DNA of 64,000 bases from Symsagittifera roscoffensis (Eukaryota; Xenacoelomorpha; Acoela; Convolutidae): NCBI RefSeq assembly GCF_963678635.1, contig NC_087068.1:50671724-50735723 (forward strand), given 5' to 3'. This document shows, piece after piece, positions 36,816-48,457 of this stretch. How positions within the stretch are numbered: the stretch's first letter is position 1; every line of letters begins with the position of its first letter. The notes beneath the pieces are model-generated. The model was not told where the DNA came from. It saw nothing but the letters and a program-made list of their open reading frames with translations, and did not search any database. Both the position numbers and the translations under genes were made by a program.

Positions 36816-37199
36816 CATGCTATTTATTAATATTTAGTGCAGAAAAACGTTCCGTTTTACTTTAAAAACTTTAAAAATTTGTTTTATTTGCTCTTATTTG
36901 CGTTGAAACGATAGAAAAACTTCCTCACTCTTAGGATTTATTTTTTTCACTAGGACAAAGGTGAAACTTTTTAATTTGTTCAACCTCCATTGGAGTTATT
37001 TTTGAGCATTTTGTCCAAAACTTAACTCGTAGTTAAAGTTAAGCTTATGCAAACATTTTTTTGTTTGATTTATAACTAACAGAAATTATTGTTAAATTAG
37101 ATGTAATTATGCTGTAACTTACTAAGTTTTGAAAACTTAATAAAAAACAGTAATCACCCCATGGTGGTATCTTAACTTTACTAATAGGTAATCAAAGTT
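36816..37199. other. AT-rich DNA, no gene
   Basis: Nothing coding is supported. A short match to 33400-33480 is the only structure noticed. Confidence 0.4.
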
Positions 37200-37990
37200 T
37201 GAAGTTGTCTCATTTTGTTTCTGGCTTAACGCGCTTCTTGCCAAATTTTATCGTCATAGTTACTATTCGATAGATGTTGTCCTAATGCCAGCTTAATGAT
37301 AACACTTGTGTGCTGCGACAGGTTATGATCACTAAGTTTTAGAGACCTAAAATTTTTTTAATCTTTTCATTGCTTTTTCATATTTTTTTTCCAGTGGTGG
37401 CTTTCGGCTTGATTTGCATCTCTCTGTTTATATCGTGTTGCATTTCAAAACTCTTGCTGGCCTCAATCAAAATAAAAATTAACTAATTTCTTCATATTTC
37501 TTTAAGGTAAACTTTCTCTTATTTTGTTTTTTTTTAATTACAGATCTTTCATAATTGCATCAAATCGAGTATGAGAATCGATGGCTTTAGAAAAAAAAGT
37601 TAATTATTTCCACCTACTTTATCAAAAAAATTTTCTTTAAGAGCAAATGAGGAAAAAGGAAAGTGAGTTTTGGAACAAATAAACTTTTTGTTATAAACGA
37701 AAAACCCCTTGGATAGTCTATAAATATGTTTTGAGTATATCCTTACAACGAAATGTTTATTCAGTCCATGAAAGATTTGTAAAAAAAATTTGAGCTAGGA
37801 GGTACAAAATAGAACTGTCTTTGATTCATGAGAATGAAAAAATCAACGTAAAAAGTGGTCAAAAGGCGGATCTACTGACAAAAATTAGAAACATATGTGA
37901 AGTTTAGATATCAAGATTTTGTTACTTTTTTTGAAAGGGAGTTTATTAATGCTAAAATTTTTCTTAGTTGAATTTTCTACCGTTTATTGT
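37200..37990. repeat. Old direct duplication, copy 1
   Basis: Landmarks shared with 39190-40370 in the same order are GTGCTGCGACAGG (37310; 39282), the following TTTTAGAGACCTAAAA-type phrase, GAGCTAGGAGGTA with an adjacent AGAATGAAAAAAT (37792; 40082), and a TGTGCGTTGAAA phrase (37988; 40357). Both copies are non-coding and strongly diverged. Confidence 0.6.
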
Positions 37991-38124
37991 GCGTTGAAAT
38001 AAGAAAATTTTCCGAGTTCATTTTTTGTTGGCATAATCATTATCTAAAAAAAGTTTGAAAATTAAACAAAAATTAATAAAAACATTAATCACTATTACGA
38101 TGCTAAACTGTGTTTTTTTTGGTG

Positions 38125-38660
38125 AATTGTCAGCGGATTCCGCAAGAATGACGCTCCCTTTCTTCTTCTTTTGTTCTTTCATTCTCATTGATCGGGCCGA
38201 CAAAACTTTGACATGTTTCAATATTAGTCTCTGGAATCCAAGAACATACACACACAAAAAAGTGCGCCTACCCAGTGCACAGTTTGGCCTCGTAATGTCA
38301 ATAAAAACATTCATGGTTTCTTCACACTTACTTGTTTCCACGTTTGCAAATTGGATAAATTTTTGATTTGTTAAATTGTCAAAACAGGTACTCGGTAAAT
38401 TCGGAAGTTTAAATCCAAGTCATAACAGGCGAACTAGCTTTTCCGTATTAAACGTGTTTTTCCTTTTTGCTTTTCCGAGGCGAACTGATTTAACAAATAT
38501 AACTTTTTTGCACACTTCTATACAGTTCATTTTAATTCCGTTTTGAAATTACAAACTATCCTTGAAAATTTTGATTTTTTACTTACCAAACTATTGTGTA
38601 AATGAAGAAAAGACGGAAAAGCGGATTCCGCAACAAGGACGCTCCCTTTGTTCTTCTTTT
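38125..38660. repeat. Short direct repeat GCGGATTCCGCAA...GACGCTCCCTTT
   Basis: A 40-nt stretch at 38131-38172 recurs at 38619-38660 with four or five differences. The flanks between do not align well. Frames crossing it are short and hydrophobic and I do not regard them as genes. Confidence 0.6.
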
Positions 38661-39189
38661 GAGATCAGATGCCTGTTCTTACAGCTGCGTGGCTTTTGAT
38701 CATTTTCTGTGGTTTGCGGGGTTTGGTTTAGTTTCTACCTATTTAATGTCAGTTTTTGCGTCATATATATTTTTTGTTATATTTGGGATCATTGTATTAT
38801 AATTTTTGCTGAGTTTTTTTAAATAAAATTGAAAGTTTCTGAGTAAAACTTCTGCTTTTTAAAAATCCGTTTTCGGACTTAAGTCTTTCGGCTTTATTTT
38901 ATCTTTTAAATCTCTCAATGTGTACTTTTTGATATTCATTAATTAATAGCGTTGGATAAAATCAGATCCACAATTTTAATGATGCAGTTAAAAGTGTTCC
39001 AAGATAATATTTACTTTCTGCTGAAACTTTATTGAGAAAAAATATTTTCAGCTAGAAACATTTAGCTTCGCATATCTGCTAAGCTGCCTAACATTAAAAG
39101 CGATGTCTATGTTTAAATGCTTTTGTGTACTGCCAGGAAAACATGAACAGCTCTCCGTATGTCTACAGCTTGAATTTATAACATTTAAT

Positions 39190-40370
39190 CCTGTCCTAAC
39201 GGACTCTTTGTTAAACTTTACCTAAATAGTTACAACTATACAATATCTACTTAAATGCTGACCTAATGTAGCATAATATGCTGCGACAGGTCATCATCTT
39301 CGAATTTTAGGGACGTAAAAATACTTTGGTCTAATTTTTACTTTTTTTCATAATTTTTTTTGACTTGTAGCTTCCGGCCAGCTACTTCTTTCGTAAGCTA
39401 TAAAAATTTTTACCTTGTTAAAAATCTCAAAATGGTTTCCGCATCTTGTTTAAAAGTTACGAAAGATTTTTTGCATATGTGGGTAGTATCACAAACGCAA
39501 ATAAAAATTATACTCAAATTATTTAACTCAAAATATATTCGAGTTTTGGCAAAAAAGTGAAAACAGGGAAGCACTTTTTTTATATAAAAAAAACTTTTAT
39601 AAATTCATTTATTTATTTTGCTGCAGTTTCTTCAAACAAAAAACTCTGAAAAATTTTTCTGAAAAAAAATTTGGATTATTATAAAATGATTGAGCCTCTG
39701 TTTGCACTTTGAGACTTAAAGAAGTCACCTTGAAATATTTCAATTGTACAAAACTTATCGCAGTTTAATTTAAAATAACTATAGATCTTTCAGAATGGCT
39801 ACAAATTAAGTGCATGAGAGTCAGTTGTTTCGAAAACGTTATTTTTCTTCTGAACTTCTTCGTAAAACTTGTTTCAGGAGCAAATGAGAAAACCTCCGCT
39901 AAACGAGAAACGGAGATTTCCAACAATTATTTCTTTTTGTACGACCGAATATGCAATTTGAAGAATCTATGAAAATGCTCATGTTTTCAATGAGCACTGT
40001 GATTTTTTGATTTACATCGAAGTTTTTTTTTGAGTTCATTAAGAGTTTATATACATTAAGTGAAAGTATCATGAAACAATGAGCTAGGAGGTAAAATAAA
40101 AAACATTCGTTGACTAAACAGAATGAAAAAATTTTCTACTGAGAAGAAAACCTCGTATGGCATATGGCGGAACCTATTGATAATAAATTTAAAAAATTGT
40201 GGGAAATTTTATTTTAATCAAACGGCATTGTATTTTATTTTTGTTTGTTGATTTTTTATCCAGTTTTTGAATAGGTCTAAACGCTTAGTATTTTTCCTTT
40301 TTTGAAAGAAAATTTTTGAATAAAAATTTTCATAATGATCATTTTTCCTGTCCATGGTGCATTGAAACAG
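39190..40370. repeat. Old direct duplication, copy 2
   Basis: Partner of 37200-37990, as shown by the shared landmarks. It is longer, with extra sequence in the middle, and non-coding. Confidence 0.6.
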
Positions 40371-42300
40371 GGAACGCTTTCAATATCCTTTTTTTGCAAT
40401 CTAACAAAGTTTGCCTAATCATTATGTACAGAACTATGAAACGCTGAGCCAAGGAACGCTGAGCGTTCTGTCCGGAAACGCTGAGGATGCATACATTTGA
40501 GTAGAGCCTAAATATTGAACGTTTTAAATAACCATTCTTCGCCATATGGGGCTTCTTTTCTGCAACAATCGTTATTGGCACTTTTTGCTTTCCTAAAAAC
40601 AGACTATGGCTCGCTAGCGATTGCCATAGACCACACGCTGCGATGCATCCCGTTTGATTTCGTGGGTTGGAAGACTCGCTTTGATCGGCAAGATGTTCTG
40701 GTGGGCTCTCTGTCAGTTTTTTGTACAAATTGACGAGCTGAACCTTCTTCAAACTTCTCTAGAAAATTGATAGAATGTAATAAACAACTTAGTTTTTCAG
40801 CTACAATGAAACTGGATTTTGAATGTGTTTTCAGTTCGCAAACAGAGAAACAACGCTAAATTAAGACTCAACGTGAGCTGGAAAAAAATGGGTGCTCACG
40901 GTAAGGCTAGCAAGTTTATTTGAAGAAGGCCCATCATTAAGTCAGATAACGTAACACAACAAAATGACTCCAAACCCTAAACAACCAGCCTATTTACTGA
41001 GACAAAACAAACTCTAGAGCAAACTCTAGACAGAACAAACTCAAATTTAATCCAAAAAAAAACTTTTAGTTGTTGAGCTGTTAAAAATCTAGCCGATGAC
41101 CTAGAGAAAGAACCGAGATTTTCAAAAAATTTTAAATAACAAAATTTAACAACAGTTCGAGCCCAATCACAAAAATGTGAGTTTTTTGTACGACCAACTA
41201 TATCAATATCATCATACGTCAATTCAAGAATTGTCCAAAAATTTAAATCATATCAAAGGGAAAATCTGTTTTCATAAGATCATGTAGAAGCCAATCATAT
41301 TGGAAAGAACGACTCAGCGCAAAATTAGCTGAGATAGAAAAAAATATATAGAGTTTGGCAAACTGGATAAACAATTTCGTGTTGGAAAACTAAAAATTAT
41401 TTCAGTATACTGAAGCTGCTGGTTTTTTTTAAATATTTTTTTGACTTTTCAGGAAAAAATTTTTATCAGCTTGATCTGAAACTTAGGCAACGTAATTGCA
41501 ACGAATTTAATTCGAGGAACTATGGTAGAAAAAGACAAGCGGTTTGGTTAGCAGTTCTTCCAGCAGATAAAGGTGTCTTACTTGCTTCCTCTGCTCATCT
41601 ACAAGCTTACCCGCTTTTTTGGCCTCAGCATTAACAAAGTTTTAGCCTCAGCACTAACAAACGTTAGCCTATTTTAAGCAAAACTCCAGGTTCGGACCAT
41701 GAAGATGAAAAAATGCTGCTCTAAAAATTGTGGTTTACCTGAAAGTAAGTAATCAATAATAAATAATCCAGATCACATATGATAAATCAAAAATGCAATT
41801 CAAAAAACAAGGTTAAGTAAACGTCATCACGTAAAAATTTTTGGGATAAAAATTGAGAAATCGGTTTGTCCCAAAACACTCAACGAGGGTTCTATGCATT
41901 CGAATTTGAAAGTCTTCATCCATCAAAATTTCGCCTATACCCTAATTGTTTCTATTTTGGAGCCGCAATAACTCAACATGACTGAACAGAAGCGACTAGG
42001 AGTTTTGGCGCTTGTCCAATGGGTTCTTGGTTGGCAGCTCCCATTGATGTAACAGTAGCTCAATTCCTAGCCCAAGGTAGAGAAATTACAGTTTTGCTTT
42101 GAAACCCCGAAACAACGGTGGTCGAGGCGAAAAACCGTAAGCCCAGCAACTATAGAAGTTTCAGCCACTAGTTATTGAAAACCAGTGTGCTGCGGGACGT
42201 AGCTTTGAAAATTTTCTAGAAAAGCTCTGTAAGAATTTCCCTCTGGATACGGATTTCGCAAAGCCAGGACTGAAAAAAATAATTGTGTTTAGCCCTTCGT
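40371..42300. other. No gene supported
   Basis: The part near 40500-40750 is somewhat more GC-rich and has open frames on both strands (137 residues on minus, 72 on plus), but neither shows a recognisable domain. It may be relic coding DNA from a mobile element. Confidence 0.3.
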
Positions 42301-42492
42301 TTAAATGTTAGCCGCCCATTTTGTAAGCCAGTAAGCAAAAGACCCGAGTCCGAGGAAGTTGTGATTCTTTTTACAGCCGATAGAGTCCTGACTTTCCGAT
42401 TAATGGGTTGCCGCCCCTTTGTTATGTTAGCGAGCAAAAAATTCGAGGAAATCGAGATTCTTTTTACAGTCCATAGAGTCCTAAGTTTTCGA
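42301..42492. repeat. Two-unit tandem repeat, about 95-100 bp each
   Basis: Unit 1 (42301-42401) and unit 2 (42402-42492) share GTTAGCCGCCC/GGTTGCCGCCC, then GAGGAA...GATTCTTTTTACAG and ATAGAGTCCT...TTTCGA in order, at moderate identity. A 70-residue frame runs through both units because the repeat keeps frame; it has no known domain. Confidence 0.65.
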
Positions 42493-43495
42493 TAAAACAG
42501 TGCATTAAAGTAACAGGCTATAACAAATATGCCAACGCAGTACCCTGCATAAAAGCATCACCGGAAGAAATAAGTTACCATTTGTTAAAAGTCCGGATTG
42601 CTCAACTGGCTGCTCAAACAAGCTCGCGAAAGAGTTGATAAAGAGGTCCAAAGAAACATAGGCCTGCTCCTCAATCTGTTCTCTACAAACTAACGGTCCA
42701 GTAGAGTGGTACATTGCAAGTTAGTCTTGATGTTAAAAACTTTTTGCTCATTAAAAATGGATGTCTTGTATAGGCTGCAATTTCTTGTTAGCCCATAATT
42801 GATGCTAATATTTCATGGAAAAGCGTTTTGCTAGCAATTTTCAACTTGAATACGTACGGAAAAAGGCAGACCTACAGGGAAATGTTCGGGTTGTCATCAC
42901 AATGATTCAGAATGGCATTGGGGGCGGATTTTAGAAGGAAATATAAAATTACTAAGAAGCAGAGAACCGGATAGGGAGGAATGAAAGTTTTACCTTTATT
43001 GCATCACCAGTACCATGAAAGTGTTTATCCTTTCTGCTCTCAAAAACGGCTGACAAACAACATGTCAACCCTGAGAACTTGGTCATAGCCTTGACGAGAC
43101 TCGGAGAATTTCCAGTGGAAAGAGTAGGGATCGAGCTAACATTAGCTTTGTATGACCCAAACAGGAAATAACTCCATCCGCGGGAGTTATACGCTCTAAC
43201 ACACGTGATATTTTCGAAAACAGACATTGAGGTCTACATACATTTTAAAAAGCATATGCTGACCCGTTGGCTTAATATGGTGACTAGGAATTAAATTTAG
43301 TTCCTTAATAGGTATTATGTTATGTGATTTCCCTGATAGTCTGTTTTTTAAAGGTATTATTTTAGTGTTAATGTTTTTGACATCTTATTTTACCTGATTA
43401 CCTTACGTGAAAGTTGAAAGTGTTTAAAAATCAACATATGAATAACCTTATTGGGTTGCATAGTCCACCCCGGTGCTGTATAAAAGAAAAATTTT
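42493..43495. other. Mixed-composition DNA, no gene identified
   Basis: The stretch has a 91-residue minus-strand frame (42952-43227) and is a little more GC-rich than average, but I recognise no domain and no exon structure. Relic mobile-element DNA is possible. Confidence 0.3.
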
Positions 43496-43504
43496 ATTAC
43501 TTTA
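43496..43504. repeat. Left 9-bp target-site duplication ATTACTTTA
   Basis: Identical to 44891-44899, directly outside the two termini of the MULE element. Confidence 0.8.
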
Positions 43505-44890
43505 CGTGTCAGGACATTTGTGTCCCAGACATTTATGTCCCGGCAAAAACAGTCCAAAATGCAAAAAGTGTCCAAGACATTTGGTTCCCAGACAAAATTG
43601 TCCCAAAATTGTCCAGGCTATTGCCACACTAGTTAATGACCGGATTAATTTGATAAGCTCTCAATAGGAAGGATTAAATCAATAAGGCCACGCAACTGAG
43701 CACTTAGACCAGAAATTACTTCGCGTAGCAAATTAGAGACGAAATTAACACAGGACTCAAATCATTTACACATACCTCCACAATTATATCTTGATTGATA
43801 ATGTTGCCAAACGTAGACACGAGAGATCATAATTTCATTGTTATTGCTCTCGAGTTCGTGTTGACAATGGAAATTCTTATGACAAATAAAAACAACGAAA
43901 TGCTAGTTTATGATGCATACGCATACTTCAAACATCGGATTCTAACAGACACCTCAATTTCGTGGCGATGTGTTTTATCGAAATGCAATGGCCGTGTGCG
44001 CACTTTCCAAGATAACGTCACTATCATAAATGATCACAGTCATTTTCCCGATCCAGCCGATATTGAAAAACGAAAATTCAGGACAGCTCTCAAAACAAGA
44101 GCAGTTGTGTCAGATGAGCCACCCCGTCAAACAATTCTTTCCGTACAAAGAGACATCAACAGAGAGACTGCAGCAGTAATCCCGAGCTATTCTGCCAACC
44201 AGAGGACAATTAATAGAGTCAGAATTGGTTGCGGCCTACGACCCAAGTAAACTTCTGAGTTTCCTAAAAGGGTGCAGCAGCAACATCAAACTATAATTTA
44301 AAGTCAATTTATTTTCCAAAGTTGATATTGCGAAGCAATAATTTTCAATAAATTTTTCTAAGTTGAACTTTTTCCCAGAAAATTTCAAAATTGAGCTAGA
44401 CCCGATTTGAAAACGGCAAAATGATCAATGTAATCAAGCTTTTCCCACCCTCTTCCCTTTTGGCTCAATCAAGTCAACCCATTTCAACTTTGCCCTAGTT
44501 TACCCATTTTTGGGTTTTTTAATTTCAAATATTGACTAAATTACGAAAATTTTTTGTCGAGCCCGAGCTTTGAACTTCAAACCTTTTGACCTTGAGACTT
44601 ATGACTTCATCACTCGGCCAAATGCGCTTTTAAATTTCAAAATTTTCTTGAAAGTTTTGTGTCACTTTGACTGTTCTATGGTTAATTGGTACGCATAAAA
44701 TCTACTTAAAGAACGATCAAACAACCTCAAAAGAACAAAGCATTAAAGATCACAAGGTCAAATCAAAGAAATTAATTTCGCAAAACCATTCGGACAATTT
44801 TGTCTGGGACATAAATGTCTGGTACAATTTTATCATTTCGGACTGTTTTGTCAAGGACACAAATGTCTTGGACACAAATGTCTATGCACC
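43505..44890 (+). mobile_element. MULE (Mutator-like) element, 1,386 bp, non-autonomous
   Basis: The left end CGTGTCAGGACATTTGTGTCC and the inverted right end GGTGCATAGACATTTGTGTCC align without gaps through GACATTTRTGTCC repeats to AACAGTCC, an inverted repeat of at least 51 bp with further GACAAAATTGTCC phrases inside. The element is flanked by exact 9-bp duplications (ATTACTTTA), the size typical of MULEs. Its only reading frame encodes a FLYWCH finger (43801-44250); the DDE catalytic domain is absent, so it must depend on a transposase elsewhere. Confidence 0.85.
43801..44250 (+). CDS. FLYWCH-type zinc-finger fragment of a MULE transposase
   Basis: The frame from ATG 43801 gives 149 residues ending in a TAA. 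Residues about 27-80 fit the FLYWCH pattern: LVYDAYAY, then WRC, a Cys five residues on (LSKCNGR), and HSH, supplying the C2H2 zinc ligands. After the finger come basic residues and IEKRKF...ALKTRA, as in the region that joins the finger to the DDE transposase in MULEs, and the product stops after about 65 further residues. FLYWCH fingers in these elements bind DNA near the terminal repeats. The frame lies inside a TIR- and TSD-bounded element, so it is transposon-encoded and not a host gene. An open frame despite loss of the catalytic part suggests a fairly young or conserved element. Confidence 0.75.
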   Translation: MLPNVDTRDHNFIVIALEFVLTMEILMTNKNNEMLVYDAYAYFKHRILTDTSISWRCVLSKCNGRVRTFQDNVTIINDHSHFPDPADIEKRKFRTALKTRAVVSDEPPRQTILSVQRDINRETAAVIPSYSANQRTINRVRIGCGLRPK

Positions 44891-44899
44891 ATTACTTTA
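44891..44899. repeat. Right 9-bp target-site duplication ATTACTTTA
   Basis: Exact direct copy of 43496-43504. Confidence 0.8.
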
Positions 44900-44999
44900 A
44901 TGTGATTGAATACAATATTTGAATGATAATTAAACGATATTTTCTGATGATACAATATAGCGTGTGATGCATTTTATTTTGTGAACCTTTTCTTTTAAA

Positions 45000-47900
45000 T
45001 TGTAATAAATCTATTTGATTTGTTGCTTTCGAAAGAAATTGATATCTTTTCGAAAACGGTTTACCAGAAAAGCTTGTTGGACCTTTACCTAGCCAGTGTA
45101 GCATTGGCCTTCGACAAGATTTACAAAAGATTGCTGGACTACAACTTCGGGTCGGAAAATCCGGAGCTGGCAATGTTCGTCGCTCCTCAAGGTGTCTTTC
45201 CCAATCCGTCGCATCTTCGACAGGATTACTCTTTGGTCTCAAGCAATCGCACAAATGCACTAACCATACTCACGCAGTCGATTCTCCGAACCATACTTCA
45301 CCCTTCAAGAAGCTGAAATTGACCGAACCGGAGAATCAAATCCAAGAAACGGTAGAAAACGTAACAAAGAAAGACCTTGACTGAGAGGCAATGTGGGCAA
45401 AAAAGCTGAATACAGAGAAACTGCTCAGGAACGCGACGCATGGTTTAAAACATGATAAATTTGATCATACAATAAGTAGAGAAGATCACGCACTGAGAGA
45501 ACTATACAATACCACAGCGTGTTATTACCGCGGGACGCTCTCGCGACGGTGAGTTCTGATTCAAATTGCAGAAGTAGAGTTTAAAAGCTTCACTGACTGA
45601 ATGAGGCAGCGAGTCATGCGAAGTCTTAACTGGTTCTTCAGACCAGAACTAAATCGGAAAATTTGAATTGGTGGCCAAGAGTATATTGGAAGAAATAAAC
45701 AGAGCAGGGATAGGATTTCATAGAGGGGTTGCTCATCCCCCCGATCTTCTGATCATGCATTAACGATGCAAGCAGTCATCCCTGCTGCGTCAGATTGAAT
45801 ATTACGAAGCAAATAGTCCGTAACGTTTACTCTCTTTAAGAATTTCAGCTTGAAAAAATCTTTCGCTCAGGTGTCACCGGACCACCCGAGAGCATGCTTT
45901 AACGATGCAAGTTGGATCCCGGTCGGTGCTGCTCTTACCATGCACTCCCCCATGAAGCAATCAGTTGATCTTGGGAATAATTTGTTGACAAACATGGTAG
46001 AAATGACCCGAGGTTGGGAAATGCTACTGTGATGCAGCTGATAATTGTGCACAATTTCAAGAGTATATCAGAGCCGAAATAATAGTGAATGACAAAAACC
46101 ATGTTTCATGAGTACCTTAGACTGATGAGGCACGGTGGGAGCCTAATATGGTAGGCATACTAAACGAGGTCCGAGCAAGATTCAGACCTGCCATAACCAA
46201 GGTATGCACAAAACATTTAACATTGGTGACGCTGTATGTCAATGATCAACACTGTGATTAAGAATTTTACACATAATTTGTCAATTCATCGTTGTGCCTT
46301 GTGTCCAACGATTGAGCGCTCGCCTCGTCCTCATCAGTTCACTGGTCCAATTGGACGCGGTGACCAGTGTCGCCGATATTGCGGTGGTTGTTCCTGAGCT
46401 TCCGGAACGCCGTGATTAAGAATTTGATCTGGGGGAATCTAAGCCATTTGATGTTGATGCAGATGGAATTTACATCACAATGACATATCGTCGTAACGAC
46501 GATGGTCAAAATCCAATATAATACACCCCAAGGGAGAAGATGGATCAATAGTATGTATGAATCCATGATAAAGGAGATAGAAATAGAGCTGGTAGACCCA
46601 GTAGACACATTGCAAAGAAGTGAACTGGCGCCAAATAAACAGCACAGGTGACCTAACAGCTTGCGAGTTGTACGGACCTCTGGCACCGGAGGCCGGGCCA
46701 AACACTACGTCAAGCTGTTACGCAAGTGACAGGTTAGGGACAGCTCGGACACCTCAAAGGTCGTCTTTGGACAGCAGTGGACTCGGGCGCCAACACAATG
46801 AGGAGCTAACGAGTTCAAAGGCGACCACGGTCTCTATAACCTTTCCACAAGAAGCTCCAATAACGGAAGGAAGCTCAAGAACAACCACCGCAGTATCGGC
46901 GGCCGGCACCGGCCACCGCGTCCAATTGGACCAGTGCACTGATGAGGACGAGGCGCGCGCTAAATCCCTGGACACAAGGCACAACGAAGAATTGACAAAC
47001 AATGACGAGTCATATGAACGTCATGAAGGTGTTGGACGGTAACGACCTTACAATGGCAGGCTTACATCCAATAGAGGGCATGGATTGGCTCATAGTTTAG
47101 CGGGAAATTCAGTTCCGGAAAGACGCTGCTCTCCGTGGATCTACATTGTCTCCCTTGAACAATTCCGTGGGATTCATTAACGCCGGGCTTTTGGTGGACG
47201 CATTTTTCCTATGTATAAAGAGATAAACAAATATCTGAGCATTTGGGCTTAGAGGAAGATGGAGACTTTTTTTGCTGCTATGACCCTGTGATGATTAAGA
47301 ATTAATCGTGATAGCAAGATCTGATTACTCTTTCACCCCCCCCCCCCGTCTTTGATCTGGCTCTACCAAGCAGGTGACCTGACCGTTCCTGCCAGGCCGT
47401 GATGGTTGGAAAACTCAAGACTCCTCAAAGGTATTCTTTAGAGAGATACCTATTGATGAAATGAATCAAGGCGACTAACCACTAACGCTGATGACACCCT
47501 GTCTTAATAAAGTTCGTGCTGAATTTACCCAGCAAGTCACCTCGCATAAGAAAAGGAAGGATGGAAGAGACCCTAAGGGTACCCTTGGGCATTCTACCAT
47601 TACGATTGGGTACCCTGTCCCAGGGCTCTCTGCCTCTACATTTGGGCGCACTCCTGGAAGACCCTTTGGCACTCTGACGGAAATAGAGTGGGAGTGGTTT
47701 CAAGAGGATCACGAGCGAGCGGAGACTAGGAGTAACTCTGATCAGTGTTTCTTTGTGATCAGGAGTTATGAAATTCAAAACTTCGTGAAATAGACTTGAA
47801 CCAGTCCGTTATGGCTAAGTGATTACTAAACTCATTCAGTCTACGGAGTACGACCAACAGAAAATTAGCAAACCACCGCCGACCAGAAGTTACCTAATGT

Positions 47901-48190
47901 TGAAGGTGGTCATGGGGATTAAGGAGCAGTGAATGAATTTTAAAACGAGAAAGTGATATTAATCATTCTGATGACGGGAACAAGTTTGTCATGTTCCCGG
48001 TCCAGCGGAAACAACCCAACATTGGATGATAATCTCGAATAGGAAGTCCTTAGTCAATGTGGGATTAGCGGACTGGAAGATTACAAACCTTCCAAGTCAT
48101 ACTTGGAGCGTAATAAAGTGAATGGATTAGGTCGAGTACAGTTAGATATCGGTGCACGACTTCGATCACAGGGTTCACAACACTGCTCTT
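45000..48190 (+). pseudogene. Unclassified GC-richer relic, probably decayed mobile-element coding DNA
   Basis: Base composition rises well above the surroundings, and frames of 60-140 residues follow one another on the plus strand with frequent stops and shifts (45020-45316, 45850-46032, 46620-47042, 47491-47793). None gives a domain I can name; fragments such as AKSILEEINRAGIGF suggest eroded protein. A 12-C run is at 47336-47347. The look is that of a retroelement or DNA-transposon polyprotein broken by mutation, but the class is undetermined. Confidence 0.4.
46278..46999. repeat. Inverted repeat, arms of about 130 bp
   Basis: Arm 46278-46407 is the approximate reverse complement of 46862-46999; shared blocks include GACGAGGCG, CGCGTCCAATTGGACCAGTG, AACAACCACCGCA and ACACAAGGCACAACGA. 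The loop is about 455 bp. The arms differ by roughly one base in seven and by small indels. Confidence 0.75.
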
Positions 48191-48199
48191 CGGACTTAT

Positions 48200-48457
48200 G
48201 AAAGTGAGTAGTTCAGTCAGAGGACACATCATGGCTTGGAATAAAAAGCGTGCCATGGAGATTTACCTGAGAAATATCGTGCCAGGAACGATTTTATTAA
48301 GAAAAGAATATGCACAGAGATCATCCAAGAGATCATCAACGTGCCATATTTGCTTCTTCGTTAGTTCGTTCCTGGCACTAGTTTCCTCAATTAAACCTCC
48401 ATGGCACGCTTTTCTTTCCAAGCCATACGGTGTCCTCTGACTGAACTACTCACTTTC
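48200..48457. repeat. Hairpin with about 90-bp arms
   Basis: Arm 48200-48291 (GAAAGTGAGTAGTTCAGTCA...) is complementary to 48366-48457 (...TGACTGAACTACTCACTTTC), with a few mismatches and a loop of about 74 bp. This could be a small foldback element or an inverted-repeat transcript source. No target duplication was found. Confidence 0.8.

Noticed and set aside
46754-47002. 82-residue minus-strand frame over the GC-rich hairpin
   Set aside because: It is a shadow of the plus-strand frame within an inverted repeat and has no domain.
47336-47347. 12-C run (and a similar one near 61914-61925)
   Set aside because: Simple homopolymers; no associated feature.
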